From Cytospora piceicola (taxonomy: Eukaryota; Ascomycota; Sordariomycetes; Diaporthales; Cytosporaceae), in assembly GCA_023375675.1 (NCBI GenBank), contig JALQBC010000012.1, positions 868,001-932,000 on the forward strand: 64,000 nt of DNA, in the 5' to 3' direction. Below the pieces are notes generated by a model, which had not been told where the DNA came from, ran no database searches, and saw nothing but the letters and a program-made list of their open reading frames with translations. The translations under genes and the position numbers were made by a program. Positions 22,462 through 33,180 of this stretch are shown one piece after another; within the stretch, counting starts at the first letter, position 1; each line of letters starts with the position of its first letter.

Positions 22462-23219
22462 TTTCTTCCTTAGGAGGAGATGTGGCGTGACAGTAAGTCA
22501 AAGGTGATATGTAGAGTCTTTGGGGGGACACGGGATAGGAACCCAATTCGTGAACAAGGCGTCTAAGTCGAAATATCTTCTTCTATTGGTCGAGGGCGGC
22601 ACTCCACTCTGAGAACGGATTCAAGGATAAAGAAAAGATAAGAGGAATAGAGGAAACAATACCAAGGCAGGAAGAGAGGCCGAGGAGCTGTACCTATCTG
22701 GTGATGATTGTCACACTTGTACTGTGGCCAATGTGGTGTGATACAAATGCTTTTTTTTTGGTCCATGTCAAAAAGACTGGGTGCATGCACTCTACTCTAT
22801 GGGATGGTCACGGATGGGCAAAAAATGCCCTACAGAACCCCACTAGTAGTGGCCAGTGAACTTAGTGGCAACGGTGACTGGATCTTACTGCGCACAGACC
22901 AGGCAGACACTTCAAATCTTTTTACCACCCACCGCAACAAAAAATTTCCCCTCCAATTCCAACCTGACGACCTCTCCCATCCAGAACCACCAAACAACAA
23001 AACCCTTGCCCTTATACCTGGATCCATTTGCCCTCTACTTCAAGAGAGCATCAGACCTGGTTCCCTTTTCATTCTCCGACCCAACTCGACGTCTCATTCC
23101 ACAGCACTCCTTTCGTGAGACCTGTGGATCTTTCCCGACCGTCAACACCCCACCTTCGATTCTTGTCTAGATCTCAAGCAGTGCTTGTGATCTAGAATTC
23201 CAAACAACCACCCGCAATC
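22462..23219. other. Divergent promoter, F-box/JmjC gene and eIF4A
   Basis: Shared upstream region. The 200 bases before the eIF4A start are C/A- and pyrimidine-rich, as in highly expressed fungal genes. No gene recognised. Confidence 0.6.
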
Positions 23220-24778
23220 ATGGCTACCGAAAAGGGACTCGAGGATGTCCCCGAGGGTAAGACTCTTCCTCACCTTCCTGCTGTCCATCACCATCACCAT
23301 CAGTGTCGCTGTTGCTATCGCATCACGAGCCTGCTGCCTGCGGCCCGCTTTAAAGCGCGCTCCCACCGCCACAAACTTTGCGAAGCGTCTTTGCAAAGAC
23401 TGTAAGAACAACATGGCTAACATGCGACATCAACTACAGGTCAGATCGAGTCCAACTACGATGAGACTGTCGACTCTTTCGATGAGATGGCACTGACGGC
23501 TGAGCTGCTCCGAGGTGAGAAATCTGCGCTGGCGCCTGCCGCTATAAAAGAATGCCAAGGACTAATGTGGCAATAAAGGCATCTACGCCTACGGTTTCGA
23601 GCGCCCTTCTGCTATTCAGCAGCGCGCTATCATGCCTGTCATCAAGGGTACGTAAACCACAATATCTCCCATCATGCAGGGAAACATCCTAACATCTACT
23701 GTAACAGGCCACGACGTTATCGCTCAGGCCCAGTCTGGTACCGGCAAGACCGCCACCTTCTCTATCTCTGTCCTGCAGAAGATCGACCCTGAGCTGAAGC
23801 AGTGCCAGGCCCTGATCCTGGCCCCCACCCGTGAGTTGGCTCAGCAGATCCAGAAGGTCGTTGTTGCCATCGGTGACTTCATGAACATTGAGTGCCACGC
23901 CTGCATTGGTGGCACCAGCGTTCGTGATGACATGAAGGCCCTCCAGGACGGCCCTCAGGTCGTTGTCGGTACTCCCGGCCGTGTCCACGACATGATCCAG
24001 CGTCGTTTCCTCAAGACCGACGGCATGAAGATGTTTGTCCTTGACGAGGCCGATGAGATGCTGTCTGTAAGTTTACTACATCCATACTCCGGCTTTCAAG
24101 ACCTTGATCTAACACCTCCTGCAGCGCGGTTTCACCGAGCAAATCTACGACATCTTCCAGCTCCTGCCCCAGTCTACCCAGGTCGTTCTTCTGTCCGCCA
24201 CCATGCCCCAGGATGTCCTTGAGGTCACCACCAAGTTCATGCGCGACCCCGTCCGTATCCTTGTCAAGAAGGACGAGCTTACCCTTGAGGGTATCAAGCA
24301 GTTCTACATTGCTGTTGAGAAGGAGGAGTGGAAGCTCGACACCCTCTCCGATCTGTACGAGACTGTCACCATTACCCAAGCTGTCATCTTCTGCAACACC
24401 CGCAGAAAGGTCGACTGGCTCACCGACAAGCTCACTGCCCGTGACTTCACCGTCTCCGCCATGCACGGTGACATGGACCAGGCCCAGCGTGATCTTATCA
24501 TGAAGGAGTTCCGTTCCGGTTCTTCTCGTGTCCTGATCGCCACTGACCTTCTGGCCCGTGGTATCGATGTTCAGCAGGTTTCCCTGGTCATCAACTACGA
24601 TCTCCCCGCCAACCGGGAGAACTACATCCACCGTATCGGTCGTGGTGGTCGTTTCGGCCGAAAGGGTGTTGCCATCAACTTCGTTACCGCCGATGATGTC
24701 CGCATGATGCGTGAGATTGAGCAGTTCTACAGCACCCAGATCGAGGAGATGCCCATGAACGTTGCCGATCTTATTTAA
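23220..24778 (+). CDS. tif1: ATP-dependent RNA helicase eIF4A
   Basis: Translation initiation factor eIF4A, the cytoplasmic DEAD-box helicase of eIF4F that unwinds mRNA leaders. Five exons, 23220-23256, 23440-23514, 23579-23647, 23708-24066 and 24125-24778, give 397 aa, the exact family size. Motifs: Q motif region [12 protein letters not shown], Walker [21 protein letters not shown] (VLDEADEML), SAT in exon 5, and [13 protein letters not shown]. Every junction is in phase and restores the family sequence. Codons are strongly biased to C-ending forms, as expected for an abundant protein. Four introns crowd the first half; the first (183 nt) follows codon 12. Confidence 0.97.
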
Positions 24779-25832
24779 GTCACTACGCCAAAAAAATCGA
24801 CTTTCGCTCCTTTCTCTCTAGAGAGGGTCAACTGCATCGCTTTTCCATTACATCAGGGGCATACGTGCTGAGTTGGTCAATAGAGGGGGAGGGGAGCTGC
24901 TTTGCCAGGTAGAATTGGCACGAGCGCAGCACAAGAAGGGAGTTGCGCAACAAAAAGTCGCTTGAGTTTTGAGGGTCCACGAATTCATTGATTGCCTTTC
25001 GATATCCGCGGGGAGGTGCTTGGCTGGGTGCCTACCGAGAGATATCTGGACGGATCTGCATGAAGTTCTTTTCCGTTTTGTACTTAGTGGTCACGGTTCT
25101 GCAATGAGACTGCCATTTAGAAACCTTACCCTTGACCTGTCAAGACGGCACTTGATTCGGCATGCTTTCCATAGATCGGCGTTTCCAGGTCCCCTCAGAT
25201 AGACTGGTAATGATAATGGTCCACGGTTTTTTCCTTATAATCCATTGCTTCCTCCGTTCTTTTGTGAATGCTCTCTATAAATAGTCTAGCAAACCTATCT
25301 ACAGCCACGTTCAAGTGGATCCGGACATAGGAAGGCTTAGTCTACCAAGATAAAAGATTCAAGATCTACACTTAAAAGCTATATACATTTACTTTCTGGG
25401 AGATGTAGTGTTGCCTTGGACTGTCTCTGGTAGGAGGTCGTTAATACTATAGAGAATTCGCGCACCCAGCCTTTTCTTTGTGGTGCAATCTATGGATGTT
25501 AAAGAGTCGGGATCATCTGGTCAGTCATGTCATGTCCACCCGCAGTGGGGCCCCACAAGGTACCTAGGTACTCTAGTACATAAGTCAACCGGTAAACCAG
25601 TGACATATGAACGTACCCACTCAGGTACATAGGCATAGGTACCACCCAAAAGAAGCTGACAAGCTCTCCAGATTTCAGCCGTGCATCCTCCTAAATCTCA
25701 CCTGTCAATATTTCACCTTTCCGTCCTCTTACGGATCATTTTCCCGGCAGCCACCCTCAGTACGACCCGATTTCGCTACACGTTGCAAGCTGTCTCTCTC
25801 TTTAGAAAGAAGCGAACACCAAATCGACAGTG
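24779..25832. other. Intergenic, no gene recognised
   Basis: 3' region of eIF4A and promoter of the Yra1-like gene. It includes TACCTAGGTA at 25561 with TACATAGG and ATAGGTACC words nearby. Short frames only. Confidence 0.6.
25561..25570. repeat. Palindrome TACCTAGGTA, copy 2
   Basis: Exact copy, 272 bp upstream of the Yra1-like start codon. Confidence 0.9.
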
Positions 25833-27382
25833 ATGGATCGCAGCTTGGACGAGATACTCGCCTCTCGAGACGACGTATGTTGTTTGGAGCCCCTTCCACC
25901 ACATCGAAAGTCAGCCTTATCTGAGGCCACTTTGCTGATTCAGTATCTCCACGCAGCGCAAGGGCGGCAGACCTCGTGGCCGTGGTGGACAAGCGAGCCA
26001 AAGGCGGCGAGAACCTCGGAATGAATTTCCTCGCGATGGCGTCAGAAAGGTACGCAGATGCCCAATGCTAACCGAGGTGAAGCGATAAGCTGACATAGAC
26101 GACGTACGTCTCGCAGGTGCACTACCTCCTTCCCCTACTCTGAGAATACGCCTACCTACCTGCATATCTATTTGCCTACCTCTTCTTCGGTCCTCGAATG
26201 TCGTCGCAGCTCTCCCGGTCACAATGCGATGTTTGCCCTCGGATCGACGGCTGTGGAAGGTAATTGACACAAGGCAGTATCCAAAAGCTAACCTCTTCAC
26301 CATTCGACGAAGCAGTCTTACCGCGACGACGCTCCCCGAAACCTCGACTCGTAAGACGGCCCGCGTTCTTTGATTGAGATGAAGGAACATGGAGAGCATA
26401 GGTGCTGACGAGCTTGCACAGCGAATGGGTCCACGATAGATTTGAAGACAATGGTATGGTCCTCGCGCACACGCCCTCGGTCCTAAACACCAAGCTGACA
26501 GTTTCGGCAGGACGTAGACCGCGCCAGCAGTCACGACGAGGACGAGACCGAGATTCACCAGCTGAAGACTTGTCGTACGTAGCGATGGCCCGCACATAAT
26601 AGTGTAGGGGACAGCTTTTTAACGGAGAATACAGTGACCTGAACGGGACGAAGATCCGTGTCGAGAACGTCCACTACGACCTTACAAAGGAAGATTTGGA
26701 TGTATGGCTTCCCCTTCGGCCGTCCTTGGGGCGCGAGCTGACGAGTCAATAGCAATTATTCAACCAGATGGGGCCCGTCCTGAAGCTCGACATCCTCTAC
26801 GACCGCGCTGGCCGTTCAACTGGCACGGCGTTCGTCACGTACGAATCATACCACGACGCTCGGGAGGCTATCAAGGAGTTTGATGGCGCCAACGCCAATG
26901 GCCAGCCAATTCGTCTCAGCATCGTCGCCCCTAATCGCCAGCGCAACGCCTTCGATACCGCCGTCATGCCAGGCCGACCTCTAGCTGAGCGCGTGACCAT
27001 GCCGCCCGGGCGGAACCGTTCGCTCTCGCCGGGCAGAGACCTGGAGGACGAGGCCCACCGCAAGGGTATCGATCGATACGTACCCGGTCGACGGGACAAC
27101 CGTTCCCGCAGTCCCATGCGAGGCCGGAGACGCGAGGGAGGACGTCGTCCCGGTGCACGACGTGGCGGAGGTGGGAGAGAGGGCGGAGAGAGGGCAGGAA
27201 GAGAGGAGGGCGGGGAGAGACCTGGAAGAGACGGACGTCCGAGAAAGACACAGGAAGAGTTGGATGCTGAGATGGACAACTACTTTGGCGGTGGCGGCGG
27301 AGACGAGCAGGCCACTGCGAACGGCAACGGCTCAGCTGTGGCTGGCCAGGTTGCCGAGGAGGACATTGATATGATTGAGTAA
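25833..27382 (+). CDS. Yra1/Mlo3/ALYREF-type mRNA export RNA-binding protein
   Basis: Nuclear REF-family adaptor linking spliced mRNA to the Mex67 export receptor. Seven exons (25833-25874, 25957-26049, 26316-26350, 26422-26453, 26511-26574, 26635-26701, 26753-27382) give 320 aa, with every phase consistent. Signatures: N-box MDRSLDEILASRDD; Arg-rich stretch ending PRDGVRK; WVHDRFED; one RRM from about residue 91 to 170 (RNP-like KIRVENVHYDL and GTAFVTYES); an RGG/Arg-Glu region; and the C-box ELDAEMDNYF. Small exons of 32-67 nt cut through the linker before the RRM, so the gene is easy to mis-predict. Intron 2 (266 nt) could conceivably hide another tiny exon, though the direct junction already reads well. 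Confidence 0.93.
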
Positions 27383-27673
27383 GAGACTGGCCGCATGCAT
27401 GGCCTGAAGAAAGTCAGGGAACACTTGGTTGATTGATCACTTGCGGAGTCGGGCAGATGGTGCAGGATAGCTGGTTACAACAGCGCTTAAAGAATGCGAT
27501 ATCTCTACTGAAAGCTGCCGCTGAACTCCTTTCCCATACCGATCGTTCCACCATTTTGTGCATTAGACCATTGCATGCTAACCCGCGCCGCCAGGACCCA
27601 GCCCCTACCATTCATTGCAAATCATCAAATCATCAAATTACAACATATACCACTCAATATACGCCCCGTATGT
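27383..27673. other. Intergenic between convergent genes
   Basis: Short 3' to 3' spacer between the Yra1-like gene and the disordered-protein gene; no other feature seen. Confidence 0.6.
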
Positions 27674-28543
27674 CTAATTGAAAAGCTCAAGCGTCAAGTC
27701 CCCCTGAATGCGTACTTTCAGCTGGACCTCAATCTCCAGGTTCAGCTTCAGCTCGACGGCCAGCTTCGCCTTCTTCCCTCCTGCCACCAGTTTCTCTGGC
27801 TGCGGCGGCATGACCAGTGGCATGACCCCATCCACTTCTGTGTCGTCGTCGTCATATTCTTGATCCCGGCCGACCTTCGCCGCGGCGATGTTCCTGGGCG
27901 CTCGGGGAATGACTGCCTGCACGGGCTCGCCTGCTGGCACCCGGGCCGTCTTCTTCTTCCTTCTGGGCGCGACCGGCCTGCTGCGTTTTGGTGGTGATGA
28001 GAACGTGGATGATACTTCTGCTGCTTCTGCTGGGGCGAGGGACTTCCATGGCCCTGCTGATGAGGCGGAGGAAGAGGAGGATACCGACGAGTCGCTTCCT
28101 ATGCGTGGTATCCGTGGCCTAGCCGCCCGTGCTGGTCGTGATCGTGGGTTGCGATGTCTTTTGGGTGGGGCCAGGGGTTGCCGCTGGGATGGTGGTGGAG
28201 GGAGGTCCGAGTAGCTGTCGTCTCCTTGGAGAACATCGTCTTCGTAGGACGGTACTGTGGTGCCGGTCGCGGTTGTTGTTGACGGCGGACTACTCCTGCT
28301 CTTATTCCTACGGTTCCTATTCCAGTCTAAAGGTTTCGACGGTGACCGTTTTCCTGGGACTTTGCGGCGGTTCGTCGTTTGCATTATGTGTTCTTCGCTA
28401 TCTTCCTCTGTGTCTTCTAGTCCACCAAATTCCTCTTCTGCCGAACTGCCACCGTCTTCATATTCTGGCTCTTGTTGTCTCCTCGCGGGGTGATTGTCTG
28501 AGTCCGCCGTTGGAGACGACGTAGGTGGCGGCGTTAAAGGCAT
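27674..28543 (-). CDS. Disordered fungal protein with amphipathic beta-like C-terminus
   Basis: No assigned function. Single exon, 289 aa from the ATG at 28543 (an in-frame GTG lies 39 nt upstream). Most of the protein is low complexity: Thr/Pro-rich start, acidic block (EEEFGGLEDTEEDSEE), basic blocks such as RNRRNKSR and APRRKKKTAR that could be nuclear signals, and a serine run near 180. The last 32 residues, after KKAKLAV, strictly alternate hydrophobic and charged residues (ELKLNLEIEVQLKVRIQGDL), a pattern I recall at the C-terminus of many uncharacterised fungal proteins. The ordered tail is the only part likely to fold. Confidence 0.75.
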   Translation of the reverse strand: MPLTPPPTSSPTADSDNHPARRQQEPEYEDGGSSAEEEFGGLEDTEEDSEEHIMQTTNRRKVPGKRSPSKPLDWNRNRRNKSRSSPPSTTTATGTTVPSYEDDVLQGDDSYSDLPPPPSQRQPLAPPKRHRNPRSRPARAARPRIPRIGSDSSVSSSSSASSAGPWKSLAPAEAAEVSSTFSSPPKRSRPVAPRRKKKTARVPAGEPVQAVIPRAPRNIAAAKVGRDQEYDDDDTEVDGVMPLVMPPQPEKLVAGGKKAKLAVELKLNLEIEVQLKVRIQGDLTLELFN

Positions 28544-29440
28544 TGACAGCCACGAGTTTCGCTTTCCTGGGAAAACTGGCACGCCTGGAACTGATGGGTA
28601 TCTTTGATGAGGTGGTGTTCGAATTTTATATCGGGCCCGTTATCAACAGAGGATTTGTATATAATATATGGTGGTCGCTGCTGTTCTTGTTGTTTCATTC
28701 CCAAAGCCAATCGTCACTTGCCATTGCCAAAAACGGATATGCCCCAGATTAGAAAGCTGCCGGATCGACGCCAATTTTTAGGGGTCCTGGGCTGGGCTTC
28801 CAGGCCTGAATGATCGACCTTAAACCGGCTTTCCAGCAGTGCCCGAAAGAAAGTTGGCTGCTAGGGCTTTCTTGGCAGCACCTGGCCCCTATGACATCGT
28901 TCCCGAGATCTTGAATTACAACTTACAACGTTCCGGTGGCTGCACGACACGAGCATGTCCAGTTGCAGAGAGGTATGCGGGAGGCGATATTAGGTACAGT
29001 TTCTTCGTTACGAGGTTTCATGGTACGCTGAATACTCACGTTATTTATATCAACCATCTGCCGCCGTCTGGGACTCAGGCAGCCCGGTAATCATGGACTG
29101 CGGAGACTATTTTGGAAGCTTATATGTGTTCCTGAAAATCAATATTTGTATCAGAGTCCACTGTCATATAACGATATCGTCCTGGGGAACTGGTCGAGAT
29201 AGGAAGAGAACTCGGACAATTGATTCGCGACCGCTCTTCACCCTCATTATGGGACATGGCCAATGTAGACTGCGACAACGAACCTCTCAACTCACCACTC
29301 ACTCACTTGTTTAGGAAAGTAGGCATAATGTAGTCTCTATATAAGTACGTAAGTAGGTCGCGTATCTTTCATATTCGCGCCTTGTAGTGACCACGCCCTG
29401 GCTTGCCAGCGTATCCCAGGCTTGACTTCAAAACCTCAAC
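28544..29440. other. Intergenic, no gene recognised
   Basis: Upstream of the disordered-protein gene and downstream of the dehydrogenase gene. It contains AAGTACGTAAGTAGGT near 29343. No convincing frame. Confidence 0.6.
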
Positions 29441-30430
29441 TCAGTCCATCTTCTTCCTCTTCTTCTCCAGCCCTTCGGCCATCGCAGCAGCCACATCCTC
29501 CGCCGTCCGCCCTCTCTTCCTCTGGCCTACCTTCTCCTCGCCCAGGACCGTGTCCTCCGCCACAGCCTTGAACACCCCTGCCGCGCCCCTGAACAAGGTG
29601 TCCTCGAACCCTCCCTGCTCGGCATGGGTCTTCGCAATCTCCTCCATCTCTCCCACCCACCTGTAAGCTTTTGGTGGCATACCCACTAGGGCATTCTCCG
29701 TCTGTTTCACGCGGGACGGCACGATCTCCTCCATCGCTTCCCTCAGGGGCCCCAGCACACCCATCCGCTCTGCCGTGGTGAAGGACTGGATCGCGATGGC
29801 CGAGTACCCCTTGGACAGCGACGCGAAGCACATCTTCAGCCCTGAGCTCCCGCCGATCTCAGGGCTGATGTGTTTCATGTTCAGCGTCTCGGCCAGCCTC
29901 GCCCCGTAGCCGGGTATGTCGGCGACCCTGACCGGGCCCGAGGTCGGGATGGACGGCAGGTTCCAGTCGCCCCTGGCGGCGGTCGGGGAGACGCTGGCGG
30001 AGGTCTCGTCTTTGAGATGGGGCGGGCCTCCCAGGACGGACCCGTCGATGAGCTCGACGGGCACCTGCGCGCTCTTGATGGTCTTGGCGATGGCCTTGAC
30101 GGTGCCGGGCGCCACGGCGTTCATGTCGATGAAGTACAGCGGCGACGCCTCCTTGGTGACCAGCTGCATTGCGTCGATGATCCGCTGCGCCGTCGCGGCG
30201 GCGTCGCGCGGCGGCACGATGGACAGGATCACGTCACATTCCCTGACGAGGTCGGTGTCGAGCCGGAGGTCCGTCACCTGGGCCGCCTGTACCCTCTCCC
30301 TAGTTTCTTTCGAGCGCCCTGAGCAGTTCGTCGCGACGGAGAAGCCCTTCGATACTAGGAGCTTGGCGATCCCCATCCCCATATCACCGATGGAGAGGAT
30401 CCCGATGGTTGCAAGACTGGGTGAGGCCAT
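29441..30430 (-). CDS. NAD(P)-dependent 6PGDH/3-hydroxyisobutyrate dehydrogenase-like protein
   Basis: Member of the beta-hydroxyacid dehydrogenase superfamily, oxidising a small hydroxyacid; substrate unknown. Single exon, 329 aa, ATG at 30430. The N-terminal Rossmann fold begins GILSIGDMGMGIAKLL and continues with LSIVPP near 70 and DMNAVAPGT near 103; the block IDGSVLGGPP near 127 sits where the family has its substrate-binding DGPVSGG segment. GGSSGLKMCFASLSKGYSAI near 195 corresponds to the catalytic GxxxxxK helix, with Lys at about 201. The C-terminal helical domain resembles DUF1932 proteins. It ends in a basic tail KKRKKMD. G/C-saturated third positions run from about 29880 to 30300. 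Confidence 0.86.
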   Translation of the reverse strand: MASPSLATIGILSIGDMGMGIAKLLVSKGFSVATNCSGRSKETRERVQAAQVTDLRLDTDLVRECDVILSIVPPRDAAATAQRIIDAMQLVTKEASPLYFIDMNAVAPGTVKAIAKTIKSAQVPVELIDGSVLGGPPHLKDETSASVSPTAARGDWNLPSIPTSGPVRVADIPGYGARLAETLNMKHISPEIGGSSGLKMCFASLSKGYSAIAIQSFTTAERMGVLGPLREAMEEIVPSRVKQTENALVGMPPKAYRWVGEMEEIAKTHAEQGGFEDTLFRGAAGVFKAVAEDTVLGEEKVGQRKRGRTAEDVAAAMAEGLEKKRKKMD

Positions 30431-30835
30431 TTTCGATGTCAGGGGTCGCCAAACACTCGGTCCGGTCCGCGAGGGTGCTTGTGTAAGTAAACAAGTAGGC
30501 CAGGGGATGTGATTTTGCGGAATGAGGTCCTTGTTTAGTTGCCGTTACTATAAATATTGGTGTACATGTGTTTGAAATGGTGAGGAGTCGACCGCTTTCA
30601 ACCGTCCGCAAACCGGCGTTTAAACATGATAACACCCGGTGTCTTGAATTACAAATCGACGATTGTGATTTGGTCCCAATCATCACCTGGGCAGTCAAAA
30701 TACCTATCTAACTAGTTGTGTGTGTTTCAAGGCCGTATTATTACATTGGACGTCCAATTACCCGCGTATCCAACGAGTATAAGTTATATGGAGTATCTTT
30801 AGAAACCAGCGTTTTGTTGAGCCGGCTGCCTGATT
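30431..30835. other. Intergenic, no gene recognised
   Basis: Promoter side of the dehydrogenase and 3' side of the FIST-like gene. Nothing distinctive seen. Confidence 0.55.
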
Positions 30836-32688
30836 TTACACTGTTTTCCCTTCGCGTTTGTAGAACCTCTTCATGGGGAGATAGGAGGGGTTGACAGCGT
30901 CGGGGCTATGAGCGGAGCTCATCTTCACACATGCTCCAGGGACGTCCATCTTGGTGTTTGGGCCTATATCGCCCGCAGACAGGTAGACGCCTTCGGCACT
31001 GTAGCCCCCAAAGTGATCAAAAGCGAACCAATCCATCAATTGATTGCGAACAGGTCTTCGCGACTTCACGCTACTGTCTGGCAGCTCGATGTCTTTCAGA
31101 TTCGTGTCGCCTGTGCCAAACGAGACCGGAGAGTAACCCGTCGTTGACATATAGAGTTTCTTTTTATGCCCTGAATCCAGCCGCAGAGGGTCCCTTTCGA
31201 CGAAGAATTGTACGAAGTCACCAGGCTTTACCATGGCATCTTTGGCGTCGTCATCACGGTTGAAGGACCTGATGAACTTGTCCAGCTCATTCTCTTCCGA
31301 CTCTCGACCGTGACTGGTCTGAGGATCCAGGGACAGCAGGCTCGCTTTGGCCCCCCATTCACCTCCGCCACTCACTGCAACACCGACCTATTAGATACTT
31401 GAAAGAAGGCACCTAGGGATGTTCGTACTCACATATTCTATGTAACCGGGCGCCTTGGAATACGGCATTCCGAAGGACAGGCTGGATCTCCCATGCCACG
31501 CGCTCAGGATCGGTTGACATGTCGAAGACCAACTTACCCAGTGCCGTGCCTAGATAACGACCGCCTATAGCCTTGTTGAATCTGACCAAGTTTTCATCGC
31601 CGACGAACATGTGCTTGGGATATACCAGAGCCCATACGCCAACGCGTCCTGCTGCGAGGTCGGACTGGGACAGAGTGCCGCGGGCCTGTAACAAGCGAGG
31701 AATGTTGACCTGTAGCTCCTTGGACGCAGGGGATGGTTCCCCGTTGATTTCAATCTTGGCGAGAATGTTTCCCAGCCCCTCCAGGACCTTTCGCGGCTGT
31801 GTTATAGGTGCCAGGGGGCAACTGATGTACACTTTTTCGTGAAAAACGGTCGACGGAAGGTTAATAACTTGGTTGCCCTTCTCAGCCATTCTGACCAACT
31901 CGAACAACGACTTGTCAGGATGCTTGGCCTGCGCCCATTCGGATACTAGCAGAGTTGACCGTCTCCCATTTTGAAACAGTGTATTTGCCAGTGGCAAAGT
32001 GAGGGCTATCCTGGCATCTTTACTGGCTACTCGCTGTGGAAGCAGTATTGATAGTGTTGACGACGGCTCTGAATCGGCCCGTTGAGATAGAGTTGGCGGT
32101 GCACCCTCCGCTGGACTCGTCCTGCCCCATAAGTCGGGTAAGAGGCTTCTTCGAAGACCAAGGTGAATTGACAAGCCCTCCTGGAGCTTGCGACTCGGAG
32201 CGCGGGGGCTGAGCCCATCAACAACAGCAGCAGCTACATGGAAACCCGGGCCGACAGCACTCCATCCTTCAAGAGTAGACACCAAATCAGCCATAAAGGA
32301 CTTGTCGTTCAACCACGAGGCATGTCTGGGGCTCGCTAGAATGACAGCCGCGCGTTCATCTGTCCCCGGACTAGGTGCATCGACCTGTGTCCCTATTTTT
32401 CTGATGACGGATTCCTGTGAAGCGGGTCAGCATAGGTGCGGCGGTGGTAGAACGTGGCCGTGAGAGACCGTGCTTGAGTTGCCTTACCTTGGTGCTATTT
32501 GGCCCAGTAAAGACCGTGAATCGACTTGAGGCCAGCGAGTCTCTGGGTCTCGTATCTATGGGATCTTCGCTGATACTGGACTTAGCTCTGACGCTGGTCC
32601 TTGTGATCCATGTGAAATTCAACCTGAACTTGGACGTGGTCATGGCCATGGCCACCGAGGGCGTCCGCGAGGTTAACGAAATGGCCAT
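30836..32688 (-). CDS. FIST-like domain protein, probably mitochondrial
   Basis: Fungal protein with a putative FIST-type sensory domain; molecular role unknown. Minus-strand exons 32688-32488, 32414-31433 and 31374-30836 give 573 aa. The N-terminus from the ATG at 32688 is rich in Ser, Thr and Arg with no acidic residue in the first 40 (TSKFRLNFTWITRTSVRAKSS), a good mitochondrial presequence; a second ATG begins MAMTTSK 13 codons on. The FIST-like signature is weak: AAVILASPRHASWLNDKSFMADL, then FHVAAAVVDGL. Exon 3 joins HRI to LSGGGEWGAKASLLSLDP, a segment I recall in related fungal proteins. The family call rests on recollection of similar proteins, not on a catalytic motif. Divergent from valyl-tRNA synthetase. 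Confidence 0.7.
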
Positions 32689-33045
32689 CTCCTTCGGTCC
32701 CAAGTTTGTGTAGTCACTTGTGGGCCCAGACCATCAACTAATGAGGTCAGACTGGGACATTGTTTTTGAACAGCAGATACGTTGTAACAATAGGCCGGAT
32801 ATCATGCATGGTCGCCGTCCGGTTGGGATGCTGATGTTCATGAGTTCAGGGTTAGCCCAGGGTTGGTTCGAGGCGGGTTATGGGTTCCCTGAGGGAAGCT
32901 TTAGAACCCCGCGTTGGCGCCGGTAGGTGTTTTGCAATTTTTGGCAGGCATTACAGAAAAGGCATAGATACCGGCTAGGAGTCACAGTATTAGAGTCAGA
33001 CCTACCCACCTACATACTTATGTATATGTTCATGACACGGCTTGA
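32689..33045. other. Divergent promoter, FIST-like gene and valyl-tRNA synthetase
   Basis: Shared upstream region. An in-frame TGA at 33043-33045 closes the ValRS leader frame described next. No gene recognised. Confidence 0.55.
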
Positions 33046-33180
33046 CTCAATCTCTTTCTCCCAAACTCCACGATTATTGACCCATTGAATTCCGTCAAGT
33101 TGTCTCGTCCTATCTTTCGTGCACTTCTTGTGCACTCGTCAGTCCTTAGACGATATCCCACGTACCTCCCACGTGCGACA
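33046..33180 (+). other. In-frame, ATG-less leader of valyl-tRNA synthetase, candidate mitochondrial presequence
   Basis: Forty-five stop-free codons directly upstream of and in frame with the ValRS ATG. They contain no ATG but several near-cognate codons (ACG 33070, ATT 33073 and 33076, TTG 33085 and 33100, GTG 33130). From the TTG at 33100 the translation has five Arg and no acidic residue (SRPIFRALLVHSSVLRRYP), typical of a mitochondrial targeting signal. It could instead be an ordinary untranslated leader. Confidence 0.5.
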
